Source of the DNA: Hyunsoonleella jejuensis
GTDB taxonomy: Bacteria > Bacteroidota > Bacteroidia > Flavobacteriales > Flavobacteriaceae
Length of the DNA: 64,000 nt
Reading direction: 5' to 3'
Assembly: GCF_900111025.1 (NCBI RefSeq)
Contig: NZ_FOFN01000003.1
Span: 496,001-560,000 of the forward strand
The position numbers and the translations under genes were made by a program. Position 1 is the first letter of the stretch; every line of letters begins with the position of its first letter. Of this stretch, positions 1 through 8,134 are shown one piece after another. The notes beneath the pieces are model-generated. The model saw only the letters and a program-made list of their open reading frames with translations, did no database searches and was not told where the DNA came from.

Positions 1-1934
1 TTCCAAACCGGGAAGGCCCCTCTAATGGTTTGCTCTGTTCCAAAAGGTGTTATTTGAATAAAATCCTTGATGTGGTTTAAAAAACCCTCTGCATTTAGCT
101 TTAGCTTATTTGAATTTAATTGATATGTAACTCCAAATCTATTAGATGTTTCCTGATTCATCCTTAAATCACCCAATTCTATTCTGGCGGCAGAATGATG
201 TAAACCATCACTAAACAATTCGGACGGATTTGGAGACCGTTGCGACAATGCATAATTGGCAAGAATGGACTGTGCTTTACTTATTTTATGAGATATCCCT
301 GCAGAAATTGAAATGTTATGAAAATTATACACAGGATTTGTTAATAATTGAGATGCATTAAAATCTACAACACCATATTGAATGTCCTTGCCAAAAACAG
401 AAGCTATAATGAGATTATTAAACCCGTCATCATAATTTCGCTCTAACCACCTAGAAGTGAGATAAAATTTCTGTGCATCAACTCTGTTATAATCATAACG
501 CAAACCAAAATCAATATTGGTTTTATCCCCCCATTTGAAATTCGAAATGGCAAAAACACCAATATCATATCGGTCATAATCTGGAATTAATCGTCTCACA
601 CCAGTTTCAGGATTGGAACGATTATTCTGATACCTTGTATGAATGCCGAACGTATAAATACTGTTTGTATTCGCATCTAATTTCAATTCTGTTCTAAGAG
701 CATGTGTATTTAAACTTAAATCTATGGCAGGTTTGCTATTATCAGTTCTTCTAACATCATATTCAAAACGTTGATTATTTTGAAAGTCGTACTGAATAAG
801 AAACCTACCAAAGCGTTTAAAGCGTTTGTAAAATTCAGCTTTAAAGATTTGATGCGTTACTTCTTGACGTGGTGCATTGATGTCATAACTAAAATCTTCA
901 ATCACAACAGGATTGCCATTATTAATTGCATTAACTAAATCGTTAATACTACCAATATGCGCTGCTCTTAAAATACCAATGTCATTGCTTAAGTAACTGT
1001 AGTTAATGTTGAAACCTTTTTCGAAAGTCTTAAAACCAAGATTTAAATTCAACCCTTTAGAGTCCAAGCCAGTATTGGTTAAAGTGTAATCTGGTGCTTC
1101 AAAATCACCAAAACGTTTCATGGAGGCTTGCCCATTTACAAACCAGCCTTCTTTCCAAGTTTTTGTAAGCGAAGAAGCCATGTTATAACCTCTTCCGTTA
1201 GTTTGACCACCAAGAATGGTTTTTCCATAAAGTGAATCATTCAAACTAATTCTTTCTGGTTTTAAAACAACTACACCGCCAATAGCATCTCCACTGTAAG
1301 CTAAAGCGTTAGCCCCTTTAATAACATTTACAGTCCCTGCGGCATTCAAGTCGATATTAGGCGCATGTTCTATACCCCATTCTTGGTCTTGCAACAAAAC
1401 ACCATTTGTAATCACTGATATTCTACTACTATGCAACCCGTTTATCACAGGTTTTACAATAGAATTTCCTGTATTTATGGATGAAACACCACTTACTTCC
1501 TTAAGTGCATCACCAAGATTTAAGGCGCTAAATCGCTCAAGTGTTTCAGTATTTAATTGTGTTTCTTGGGCAGTTTTGGTAAGGCTTTTAGGCGCACTTC
1601 CTGATACTTTAACTTCATGAAGTTCTTCAATATGGTGCTCCATATCAATTTCCTTGAATGTGTCTCCGTTAATATCTACCTCAATGCGCTGAGTTTCACA
1701 ACCAATGTGAGATATGACTAATACAAGCTTACCGTCACAAATATCTTTAATGGTGAATTTACCATTAATATCTGCCGTCGTATAAGTATTTAGCGTTTCA
1801 ATATAAACGGTAGCTCCAGACATTGGGGTGCCGTCATGAAAATCCTTTATTTCTCCAATAAGAGTATGTGAACAGTTTTGAGTATGAACACTGTTTAATA
1901 AACAAATGGCCACAATCAACATATAATATTTCAT
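1..1934 (-). CDS. TonB-dependent receptor, N-terminal part (runs off the window start)
   Basis: The frame is read from an ATG at 1934-1932 down to the window edge, giving about 644 codons without the C-terminus. It opens with a signal peptide (MKYYMLIVAICLLNSVHTQ). A carboxypeptidase-regulatory-like beta domain follows at about residues 22-105, with text such as GEIKDFHDGTPMSGATVYI and DINGKFTIKDI, and then a plug domain with LGDALKEVSGVSS and VIKGANALAYSGDAIGG. The visible end (RGAFPVW) is outer-membrane barrel sequence. The protein should import a ligand across the outer membrane using TonB. Its start is 30 bp downstream of a His/Cys-rich exported protein, so the ligand may be a metal; that is inference. 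Family assignment is sure, substrate is not. Confidence 0.9.
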   Translation of the reverse strand, partial: MKYYMLIVAICLLNSVHTQNCSHTLIGEIKDFHDGTPMSGATVYIETLNTYTTADINGKFTIKDICDGKLVLVISHIGCETQRIEVDINGDTFKEIDMEHHIEELHEVKVSGSAPKSLTKTAQETQLNTETLERFSALNLGDALKEVSGVSSINTGNSIVKPVINGLHSSRISVITNGVLLQDQEWGIEHAPNIDLNAAGTVNVIKGANALAYSGDAIGGVVVLKPERISLNDSLYGKTILGGQTNGRGYNMASSLTKTWKEGWFVNGQASMKRFGDFEAPDYTLTNTGLDSKGLNLNLGFKTFEKGFNINYSYLSNDIGILRAAHIGSINDLVNAINNGNPVVIEDFSYDINAPRQEVTHQIFKAEFYKRFKRFGRFLIQYDFQNNQRFEYDVRRTDNSKPAIDLSLNTHALRTELKLDANTNSIYTFGIHTRYQNNRSNPETGVRRLIPDYDRYDIGVFAISNFKWGDKTNIDFGLRYDYNRVDAQKFYLTSRWLERNYDDGFNNLIIASVFGKDIQYGVVDFNASQLLTNPVYNFHNISISAGISHKISKAQSILANYALSQRSPNPSELFSDGLHHSAARIELGDLRMNQETSNRFGVTYQLNSNKLKLNAEGFLNHIKDFIQITPFGTEQTIRGAFPVW

Positions 1935-1964
1935 TACATTGTATTTTAGTTTAAAAATGAGATT

Positions 1965-2297
1965 TTAAACTAAAACAGGTGGCCCTCTTAAAGAAAAAGA
2001 TAATTGCCGATGATTATTAAGGAAATTATATGTTACTGTTGGAATTTGATAATAATGTGAAATATGAAAGTCACTATTATTTTCATCAGGTAATAAAAAG
2101 TGTGTATTTAATTGAAATTTGTAAAATTCACAATCTAGATCGACTTTGTGAATATGCGTTGAATGATCGTTAATACATACAATGTGCTGGTGATGCTCAA
2201 AAATATGAACAAACTTAGAGGCTGTTGGAGCAAAAAGTGACGCAACTAGTAAAAGCGTAAATAACCTAAAGGCGATATGTTGTTTTATGTTTTCCAC
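1965..2297 (-). CDS. Small exported His/Cys-rich protein next to the TonB receptor
   Basis: This 110-residue protein starts at a GTG whose first base is the last base of the upstream gene's TAG stop (TAGTG), which suggests translational coupling. No ATG is available further in. Residues 1-25 form a hydrophobic export signal or anchor. The mature part has a dense group of possible metal ligands: HIFEHHQHIVC, then HSTHIH and DCEFYKF, and it ends with RGPP. I do not know a named family with certainty. Similar short His/Cys proteins ending in a Pro pair sit beside metal-related TonB receptors in Flavobacteriia, so a periplasmic metal-binding accessory role is inferred. Confidence 0.7.
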   Translation of the reverse strand: MENIKQHIAFRLFTLLLVASLFAPTASKFVHIFEHHQHIVCINDHSTHIHKVDLDCEFYKFQLNTHFLLPDENNSDFHISHYYQIPTVTYNFLNNHRQLSFSLRGPPVLV

Positions 2298-2599
2298 TAT
2301 TCTACAAAACGTCCTAGACCTAATCTTGAAAGCATTTTCTTTTCAAAAGCCCAAAAGAATTTAAATTGACCAAAAACCCAACCGAAAAACACTAATAAGA
2401 ACTGGTACATTATAAATAGAATTAGAATTCTAACCACCCAATATCCAAATGTACTAAAAGATTCAGGCGTTATATCTAGGAAAGAAAGTATTGGTTTTCC
2501 TATATAAGAGGCAGTTGAACCCGTTACAGCAAATACAATAAGTATTAAAACGATTTGCAAATTAGATTCTATACCCCAACGTTCTTTTAACTTTTTCAC
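2297..2599 (-). CDS. Small membrane protein, DUF6787-like
   Basis: A 100-residue protein with two hydrophobic segments (about residues 15-40 and 52-80) and a basic N-terminus (MKKLKERWGI). The C-terminal part, FKFFWAFEKKMLSRLGLGRF, resembles the short Flavobacteriia proteins labelled DUF6787; this is recognition from memory, not a search. It is first in a tight group with the His-rich protein (1-bp overlap) and the TonB receptor, so the three are probably co-transcribed. Function is unknown. It should sit in the inner membrane. Confidence 0.75.
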   Translation of the reverse strand: MKKLKERWGIESNLQIVLILIVFAVTGSTASYIGKPILSFLDITPESFSTFGYWVVRILILFIMYQFLLVFFGWVFGQFKFFWAFEKKMLSRLGLGRFVE

Positions 2600-2634
2600 A
2601 TGTACAATTTACATGCAAAAATATTAATATAAAA

Positions 2635-3078
2635 TTAAATTCGAGGAACGAAAGGGCCTAATCTTTGTTTATATTTTAATTGGAAATAAATAAAGTAGTT
2701 GTATAACATGTAATTTACTTCATAACCATAATTAATATTTGGTTCGTAATCAATCTGTAATTCATATAATTGCGGATTGAAACGCTGTGGTTGCAGCACG
2801 CGCTGGTTCCATTCTATAACATAAATTCTGTTTCTGTTTTCCATATATTGTTGCGAGTAAAACCCTCTTGGTCTTGCAGTGGCGGTTAACCAAAAGTTAA
2901 AGCCAGGATCAATGATAATTATTTCGTACTCTAACTCGTCATTTGTAATTCTTATGGTGTCGTTTTCTGTATTCGCAATTTCATTTAGGTCTTTTTTAGA
3001 AGTAGGAGTTTTTGATGTATTACAATTAAAAAGGAAAATGCTTAGCAATACGTATAAAATGTAAATACAATTTTTCAT
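2635..3078 (-). CDS. Putative lipoprotein, DUF6146-like
   Basis: A 147-residue protein with a lipoprotein-type signal (IYILYVLLSIFLFNC, Cys19 as lipid site). The mature domain contains YEIIIIDPGFNFWLTATARPRGFYSQQYMENRNRIYVIEWNQR, rich in aromatics and typical of the Flavobacteriia family I recall as DUF6146. The stop is 35 bp before the DUF6787-like gene on the same strand, so it may lead that group. No enzyme motif is visible. Likely an envelope lipoprotein of unknown role. Confidence 0.75.
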   Translation of the reverse strand: MKNCIYILYVLLSIFLFNCNTSKTPTSKKDLNEIANTENDTIRITNDELEYEIIIIDPGFNFWLTATARPRGFYSQQYMENRNRIYVIEWNQRVLQPQRFNPQLYELQIDYEPNINYGYEVNYMLYNYFIYFQLKYKQRLGPFVPRI

Positions 3079-3244
3079 GGTTTAATATTTTAATGATGCC
3101 TCAAAAGTATGTTCAATAAACAACATAAAAAATTTAGAATGAGCAAACGCCGTATTTCAGTTAGTGTATTATCTCTTTTTTGTACTATGTTTAAAAATAC
3201 AAAAATCATTCCGCAAGAATTTGTATTTATCTATTTTTAACAAA

Positions 3245-3272
3245 AAATGCCAAATCAACTGATTTGGCATTT
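3245..3272 (-). terminator. Perfect hairpin after the DUF937 gene
   Basis: A 13-bp perfect stem (AAATGCCAAATCA paired with TGATTTGGCATTT) with a 2-nt apex lies 25 bp past the DUF937 stop. On the minus strand the stem runs into a short T stretch, which fits a rho-independent terminator. Confidence 0.75.
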
Positions 3273-3297
3273 AAATATGTATTTGTTGTGGAAAAAC

Positions 3298-3933
3298 TTA
3301 TTTCCCAAACAGCCCACCTAGCAAGCCTCCAAGCCCACCTTTTTTCTTACTACCTCCTAAAACCATACCCGCAACATCATCAACAATACTGCCATCACCA
3401 TCTGCATCAAGTATAGATTCTAAGAAACTTTGTTCATTTTTTGCAGAACTTCCGCCCAATAAACCACCTAATAAGCCGCCTAGATCGTTTTGTGAACTTA
3501 CATTATTTTGGCGTGCCTGTTTGCCTAAGACACCCATTAATATAGGTGCCGCTACTTTTAAAATGTTCGCAACAGAACCAGCATCAAGTCCAGATTTTTG
3601 ACCTATAATTTGCTCTACACCCTGCCTTTTTTGTCCAAGTACGTGCCCGAGAATTTTATCACCGTCGGTTTTTACATTCTCGTCTACACCGCCACTAAAC
3701 AATCCACCAAGATTGTCTAAAATGCTACCATCATGTTTACTGTTTAGTGCACCCATTAAGCCTTGTGCTCCTTGAGGTGTTGCTGCATTACGCTCCATAG
3801 CTTTCATCAAAACGGGAAGAGCCATTGTAAGTACGCTGCTTGTTTTGTTTTGATCTGTTCCTGCAGAGCCTGAAACACCGCTGATAATGGTCTTACCTAG
3901 GTCGCTGTTTAATAAATCTAAAATTCCTGACAT
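3298..3933 (-). CDS. DUF937 domain protein
   Basis: A 211-residue protein with the DUF937 pattern: alpha-helical segments rich in Gly/Leu, repeated ILKVAAPILMGVLGKQ-like text, and Gly-rich linkers (GGLLGGLLGG). Near residues 176-186 it has DADGDGSIVDD, an acidic loop resembling a calcium-binding EF-hand/dockerin loop and typical of this family. No signal peptide is visible. The molecular function of DUF937 is not established. It appears monocistronic, with a hairpin on each side (3245-3272 and 3984-4015). Confidence 0.85.
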   Translation of the reverse strand: MSGILDLLNSDLGKTIISGVSGSAGTDQNKTSSVLTMALPVLMKAMERNAATPQGAQGLMGALNSKHDGSILDNLGGLFSGGVDENVKTDGDKILGHVLGQKRQGVEQIIGQKSGLDAGSVANILKVAAPILMGVLGKQARQNNVSSQNDLGGLLGGLLGGSSAKNEQSFLESILDADGDGSIVDDVAGMVLGGSKKKGGLGGLLGGLFGK

Positions 3934-3983
3934 TATAATATATTTTTTAATTAATAAGAGTTAAAATTTGGCAGTTGAATGTA

Positions 3984-4015
3984 CAAAAAAAGTCCCAACC
4001 TTTAAAGTTAGGACT
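3984..4015 (-). terminator. Terminator after serA
   Basis: An interrupted stem (AGTCC-C-AAC with GTT-A-GGACT around a TTTAAA-containing loop) is followed on the minus strand by seven Ts. It lies about 35 bp past the serA stop and fits a rho-independent terminator ending the serine-biosynthesis transcript. Confidence 0.75.
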
Positions 4016-4049
4016 CAAATAATCTATCTAGGTCACAATTTATTAGATA

Positions 4050-5000
4050 CTATCCAAGTATGTTTATAATCTGTGACGCTAATTCTGTACCAATTCTATC
4101 TTGTGCTTCATTTGTTGCAGCACCTGTATGAGGTGTTAATGATAATGAGGAATTCATCAACAGTTGAATTTCTGGTTTAGGTTCTTTTTCAAAAACATCA
4201 AGTGCTGCTCTTGCTACTTTACCACTTTCAATAGCTTTTACTAGTGCAACTTCATTTACCACACCTCCGCGAGCAGCATTAGCTAAAATTACACCATCTT
4301 TCATCATATTGAATTCAGCTTCATCTATCACGTAGTCTTTTTGGGCTGGAACGTGTAATGTGATAAAATCAGATTGTTTTAAAACATCTTCTTTAGAAAT
4401 AGTTTCAATAGCAAAGTTTACTTTTTGTCCGTCAAAAAACTCTAATTCTAAATTGGCCTTTTCTAAGAAAGGATCAAATGCAACTACTTTCATTCCTGCA
4501 CCAAGTGCTACTTTAGCTGTAGCCTGACCTATACGACCAAAACCTAGAACACCTAAAGTTTTCCCTTTTAACTCTGTACCTTTAGAATACGCTTTCTTTA
4601 ATCCTTTAAAGTTGCTATCTCCTTCCAAAGGCATTTCTCTGTTAGAGTTATGCAGAAAACGGGCTAATCCATATAAATGGCCAAATACCAATTCTGCTAC
4701 AGAATGAGATGATGCAGCAGGTGTATTTATAACATGTAATCCCTTTTCACGAGCGTATTCAACATCAATATTGTCCATACCTACACCACCACGACCGATA
4801 ATTTTTAAATTTGGACATGCATCAATTAAATCTTTACGCACAGTTGTTGCACTTCTTACTAATAATACTGTAATATCTTTTTCGTTAATGTAATTTGCAA
4901 GTTGCTCTTGTGCTACAGTTGTTGTACTTACTTCGTAGCCTGCTTTTTCTAATGCATCGATACCAGTTTGAGAGATACCATCATTTGCTAATACTTTCAT
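4050..5000 (-). CDS. serA: D-3-phosphoglycerate dehydrogenase (short form)
   Basis: A 316-residue D-2-hydroxyacid dehydrogenase. It should oxidise 3-phosphoglycerate with NAD+ to 3-phosphohydroxypyruvate, the first step to serine. Visible motifs are the Rossmann loop GVLGFGRIG (150-158) and the catalytic triad Arg244 (NAARGG), Glu273 (FEKEP) and His291 (TPHTGAAT). It lacks the C-terminal ACT domain of the E. coli enzyme, so serine feedback through that domain is not expected. The PGDH call rests on the serC gene 127 bp upstream on the same strand, which supplies the next step. Confidence 0.93.
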   Translation of the reverse strand: MKVLANDGISQTGIDALEKAGYEVSTTTVAQEQLANYINEKDITVLLVRSATTVRKDLIDACPNLKIIGRGGVGMDNIDVEYAREKGLHVINTPAASSHSVAELVFGHLYGLARFLHNSNREMPLEGDSNFKGLKKAYSKGTELKGKTLGVLGFGRIGQATAKVALGAGMKVVAFDPFLEKANLELEFFDGQKVNFAIETISKEDVLKQSDFITLHVPAQKDYVIDEAEFNMMKDGVILANAARGGVVNEVALVKAIESGKVARAALDVFEKEPKPEIQLLMNSSLSLTPHTGAATNEAQDRIGTELASQIINILG

Positions 5001-5003
5001 GAT

Positions 5004-5116
5004 TAAGTTTAAAGTTATAAGTTTAAAGTTTCAAGTTGTTTCACTCATCCACTCTAAGCTTTCTGATTTTTTTTATTTTAAGGTTTCAGCAATTACTGTA
5101 AACTGTGGCTGTTTAC
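5004..5116. repeat. Degenerate repeats in the serC-serA spacer
   Basis: Two 14-nt tandem units (TAAGTTTAAAGTTA then TAAGTTTAAAGTTT) occupy 5004-5031. Further on, 5098-5116 can fold as GTAAAC-(7 nt)-GTTTAC among ACTG-type repeats. Such low-complexity units are common between flavobacterial genes. No protein or RNA family is recognised. Confidence 0.5.
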
Positions 5117-5127
5117 TGCCTACTGAA

Positions 5128-6192
5128 CTAAGCTTTACTTTCCAATTCACTCATTACTTCTACCAAGGCCTTCACGCTATCTATAGGTAATGCGTTGTAC
5201 ATAGATGCTCTATAACCACCAACACTTCTGTGTCCGTTCACTGCACTTATACCTGCTTCTTTTAGCATGGTCTCAAATGTTTCCTTTAGGTTTTCGTTCT
5301 CTAAAGTAAACGTAGCATTCATTAAAGAACGATCTTCTTTAGCGGCAAAACCTTTAAATAAAGGGTTTAAATCTATCTCAGAATACATCAAACGTGCTTT
5401 CTTTTCATTTTCTTTTTCAATTGCAGCAATTCCACCTTGTCCTTTCAACCACTCTAAGGTTAGCATAGACGTATAAACCGCGAAAACCGGAGGAGTATTA
5501 AACATACTTCCTTTTTCGATATGTAATTTATAATCCATCATCGATGGTATTTTGCGAGATACTTTTCCTAAAATATCCTCTTTTACCACAACTAATGTAG
5601 TTCCAGCGGGTCCCATATTTTTTTGTGCGCCTGCGTAGATTATTCCAAATTTTGAAAAATCTAAAGTTCGAGAAAAAATATCACTACTCATATCACAAAC
5701 CATTGGTATAGGCGAGTTAGGGAACTCCTTCATTTGTGTACCATAAATGGTATTGTTTGAAGTACAATGGAAATAATCGTAATCCTCTGGAATTTCGTAA
5801 CCTTTAGGAATGTAGTTATAGTTAGCATTTTTAGAAGAACCTACTTCATAAATGTCATCATAAATCTTAGCTTCTTTAATCGCTTTAGCAGCCCATGAAC
5901 CTGAATTTAAATATCCTGCTCTTTTCTCCAATAAATTAAGGGCAACCATTAAAAACTGTGTACTGGCACCTCCTTGTAAAAACAAAGCTTTGTAACCTTT
6001 GCCTTCAAGCCCTAGCAACTCTAAAGCCAGTGCTCTCGCATTCTCCATAATGTCAACAAAAGCTTTACTTCTGTGTGATATTTCTAGAACAGATAATCCG
6101 CTTCCATCCAAATCTACCACACCTTGTGATGCTTTTAGTAATACTTCTGGGGGTAAAATACTTGGTCCTGCGCTAAAGTTGTGTTTTTTCAT
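5128..6192 (-). CDS. serC: Phosphoserine aminotransferase
   Basis: A 354-residue PLP enzyme that should transfer the amino group from glutamate to 3-phosphohydroxypyruvate, giving O-phosphoserine; it also serves pyridoxal phosphate synthesis in many bacteria. It begins MKKHNFSAGPSILP as the family does. His41-Arg42 (ISHRSK) bind the substrate phosphate, and Lys191 in AGAQKNMGPAG is the PLP Schiff-base lysine. The length is normal. serA follows on the same strand after a 127-bp repeat-bearing spacer, forming a serine-biosynthesis unit. Confidence 0.96.
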   Translation of the reverse strand: MKKHNFSAGPSILPPEVLLKASQGVVDLDGSGLSVLEISHRSKAFVDIMENARALALELLGLEGKGYKALFLQGGASTQFLMVALNLLEKRAGYLNSGSWAAKAIKEAKIYDDIYEVGSSKNANYNYIPKGYEIPEDYDYFHCTSNNTIYGTQMKEFPNSPIPMVCDMSSDIFSRTLDFSKFGIIYAGAQKNMGPAGTTLVVVKEDILGKVSRKIPSMMDYKLHIEKGSMFNTPPVFAVYTSMLTLEWLKGQGGIAAIEKENEKKARLMYSEIDLNPLFKGFAAKEDRSLMNATFTLENENLKETFETMLKEAGISAVNGHRSVGGYRASMYNALPIDSVKALVEVMSELESKA

Positions 6193-6269
6193 TTTTTGTA
6201 GTCAAATTTAAAGCTGCAAAGTTGCTAATTTATAAGCTAAATTTTATTAAGAATTCAATAATTTTTTCG

Positions 6270-7328
6270 TCAAATTGATAATAAAAATTTAACAGAATCT
6301 ACACTATCCGCATAATCCCAAAGTTTGGGCTTTTGGGTTTGTCCAAAGTCAACTTCGTTTTCAATAAATCCGTTGGAAACTATACATTGAATTTGGTCAC
6401 TATCCGTTTTTAATTGTTCCTTTAAAGCAGCACTATCTTCGTAGTATTCATAAAATGCCGTAGCAATGGGCGATGCGTAGCTTTTATCTTCTTTTATCAT
6501 GAAAAAACCATTCTCCAAAATATCAAATTCGCTCATCAGGTAAACCGCCTTGTTATAATCGTAATTATTGGCATATTTTGCCTTTTCTATGATGGGGTGC
6601 CAGTGGTACATGGCCTCAAAAAACGAATTAAAATCATAACCATTAGGAACAAATAGTTTCGAAACGTTTCTACACCCAAGTCCGTAATATCTAAATATAT
6701 CTTCAGATAGCTGTTTTAAATCTTCTTCAGATTCGTGCCCAGTTAAAACGGCGACTGAATTTCTATTATTTCTTATGATGGAAGGTTTGCCTTTAAAATA
6801 ATACTCAAAATAGCGTGCTGTATTGTTGCTGCCTGTAGCTATAACGGCGTCAAAACCTTCTAATTTTTTATCAGTAAAATTTATTTTTCCTTTGAATTCA
6901 GGTGCAACATACTCCAGATATTTTGATAAAAAGGGTAAGATGTGTTTATCGTTTGAAGACTGTTTTACCAATACATCATGCCCTGTTATTAATACCGATA
7001 AAAAATCGTGAAAACCCACAAGCGGAATATTGCCAGCCATAATAACGGCAACCTGTTTTGGTTTTACAGATGCTATGTTATAAGGTTTTAACCATATTGA
7101 AATATTGCTAAGCGTTAACGCCTCTGACCATGAGTTTAGGGCAAACCTTATGTTTTCTGGCGTAAACCACCCATTGTACTCTTCGGCTAATTTTAGTTGA
7201 TGCTTAAAGCCATCAAAAAAGATATCGTTATGTTCAACTTTATCATTTTTTTGGATAGCTTCGTTAGAAAATTGCCTGATAAAATCTCCTAATTTTACAA
7301 AAGCGTTAATTCTTTCTTGTAATTGCAT
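6270..7328 (-). CDS. LuxC-type acyl-CoA reductase
   Basis: A 352-residue protein of the LuxC/acyl-CoA reductase family within the aldehyde dehydrogenase fold. It has AVIMAGNIPLVGFHDFL (94-110), VIATGSNNTARYFEYYF (162-178) and the candidate catalytic Cys219 in GLGCRNVSK. Such enzymes reduce activated acyl groups with NADPH to aldehydes. The true substrate here is unknown, and no lux or wax genes are adjacent. It lies 77 bp upstream of serC on the same strand and is divergent from the ferredoxin gene, an arrangement I recall in other Flavobacteriia. Confidence 0.85.
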   Translation of the reverse strand: MQLQERINAFVKLGDFIRQFSNEAIQKNDKVEHNDIFFDGFKHQLKLAEEYNGWFTPENIRFALNSWSEALTLSNISIWLKPYNIASVKPKQVAVIMAGNIPLVGFHDFLSVLITGHDVLVKQSSNDKHILPFLSKYLEYVAPEFKGKINFTDKKLEGFDAVIATGSNNTARYFEYYFKGKPSIIRNNRNSVAVLTGHESEEDLKQLSEDIFRYYGLGCRNVSKLFVPNGYDFNSFFEAMYHWHPIIEKAKYANNYDYNKAVYLMSEFDILENGFFMIKEDKSYASPIATAFYEYYEDSAALKEQLKTDSDQIQCIVSNGFIENEVDFGQTQKPKLWDYADSVDSVKFLLSI

Positions 7329-7334
7329 CCTTAA

Positions 7335-7366
7335 TTTGGTTATGAATGGTTTTGGCTTTATTTTTG
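7335..7366 (+). promoter_or_regulatory. Bacteroidota promoter of the ferredoxin gene
   Basis: TTTG at 7335-7338 is followed after 20 bp by TATTTTTG at 7359-7366. This is a full match to the -33/-7 pattern TTTG-N19/20-TAnnTTTG. The predicted start of transcription is about 25 nt before the ferredoxin ATG. Confidence 0.75.
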
Positions 7367-7396
7367 CAACCGCAAAGTTAGAAAGAAAAAAACGCT

Positions 7397-7750
7397 ATGG
7401 CAATTATAATAACAGACGAATGTATAAACTGTGGTGCTTGTGAACCTGAGTGCCCAAATACAGCGATATACGAAGGGGCCGACGATTGGCGCTATAAAGA
7501 TGGTACTAGCTTAGAAGGTAAGGTTGTACTTACTAATGGTATGGAAGTTGACGCAGATGAAGCGCAAGAACCAATTAGCGATGAGCTATACTACATTGTA
7601 CCAGATAAGTGTACCGAGTGCAAAGGGTTTCATGATGAGCCACAATGTGCTGCGGTATGTCCAGTAGATTGTTGTGTGCCAGATGAGGATGTTGTAGAGA
7701 CCGAAGAGGAATTATTAGCGAAGCAAAAATTTATGCATCCCGATGGATAG
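7397..7750 (+). CDS. 2[4Fe-4S] ferredoxin
   Basis: A 117-residue cytoplasmic electron carrier. The first cluster motif is C9-x2-C12-x2-C15-x3-C19-P and the second is C72-x2-C75-x8-C84-x3-C88-P, with an extra Cys pair at 92-93. The eight extra residues between C75 and C84 and the acidic middle insert place it with the longer YfhL/Alvin-type ferredoxins. The acidic C-terminal tail is also typical. It has its own strong promoter and terminator, so it is a single-gene unit. Its redox partners are not evident from the neighbours. Confidence 0.92.
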   Translation: MAIIITDECINCGACEPECPNTAIYEGADDWRYKDGTSLEGKVVLTNGMEVDADEAQEPISDELYYIVPDKCTECKGFHDEPQCAAVCPVDCCVPDEDVVETEEELLAKQKFMHPDG

Positions 7751-7777
7751 TTGATTTATCGGATGTAAAATATATGG

Positions 7778-7806
7778 AAACCCTGAGTTTATGCTCGGGG
7801 TTTTTT
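7778..7806 (+). terminator. Terminator of the ferredoxin gene
   Basis: The stem AAACCCTGAG / CTCGGGGTTT with a TTTATG loop and a run of six Ts lies about 30 bp past the stop. It is a clear rho-independent terminator. Confidence 0.85.
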
Positions 7807-8072
7807 GTTCAATGGCATAAATAATTAAATATTATTACGCCTTGGTATATTAATTTAAAATGCAAATTCTTCTTATTCATTTATACATTTTATTAAAATA
7901 CGACTATATATAACAAGTAACTTTAATCCAGTTTATCTTCATAAAGTGTGATTTGTTCCATACAATTCGCAGTTGAAGCTACTTATAATATTTCATTATA
8001 TGAGAATATAGACCCTTCTGTTTAAAGCGCCATAAATGCTACATTTTAGAACGCTTTATGAATGGAATAGCT

Positions 8073-8101
8073 TAAATTTGTCCTTACTTTCAGAAAGTAA
8101 G
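8073..8101 (+). promoter_or_regulatory. -7 element and operator-like palindrome before the pyruvate kinase gene
   Basis: TAAATTTG at 8073-8080 is a perfect -7 element. Directly after it, 8083-8101 reads CTTACTTTC-A-GAAAGTAAG, a hyphenated palindrome with perfect 9-bp arms at the expected transcription start. This favours translation from the ATG at 8135. No convincing -33 box was found, which would suit an activated promoter. The spacer from 7807 to 8072 holds only AT-rich sequence with no gene I can support. Confidence 0.55.
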
Positions 8102-8134
8102 AAGACTAGGGTAATATTTAATGAATTGGTTGAA

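Noticed and set aside
7921-8072. A complete TTTG-N19-TAnnTTTG promoter upstream of the ATG at 8036
   Set aside because: TTTG at 7952-7955 has no -7 match at the proper distance; the clear -7 element lies downstream at 8073-8080.
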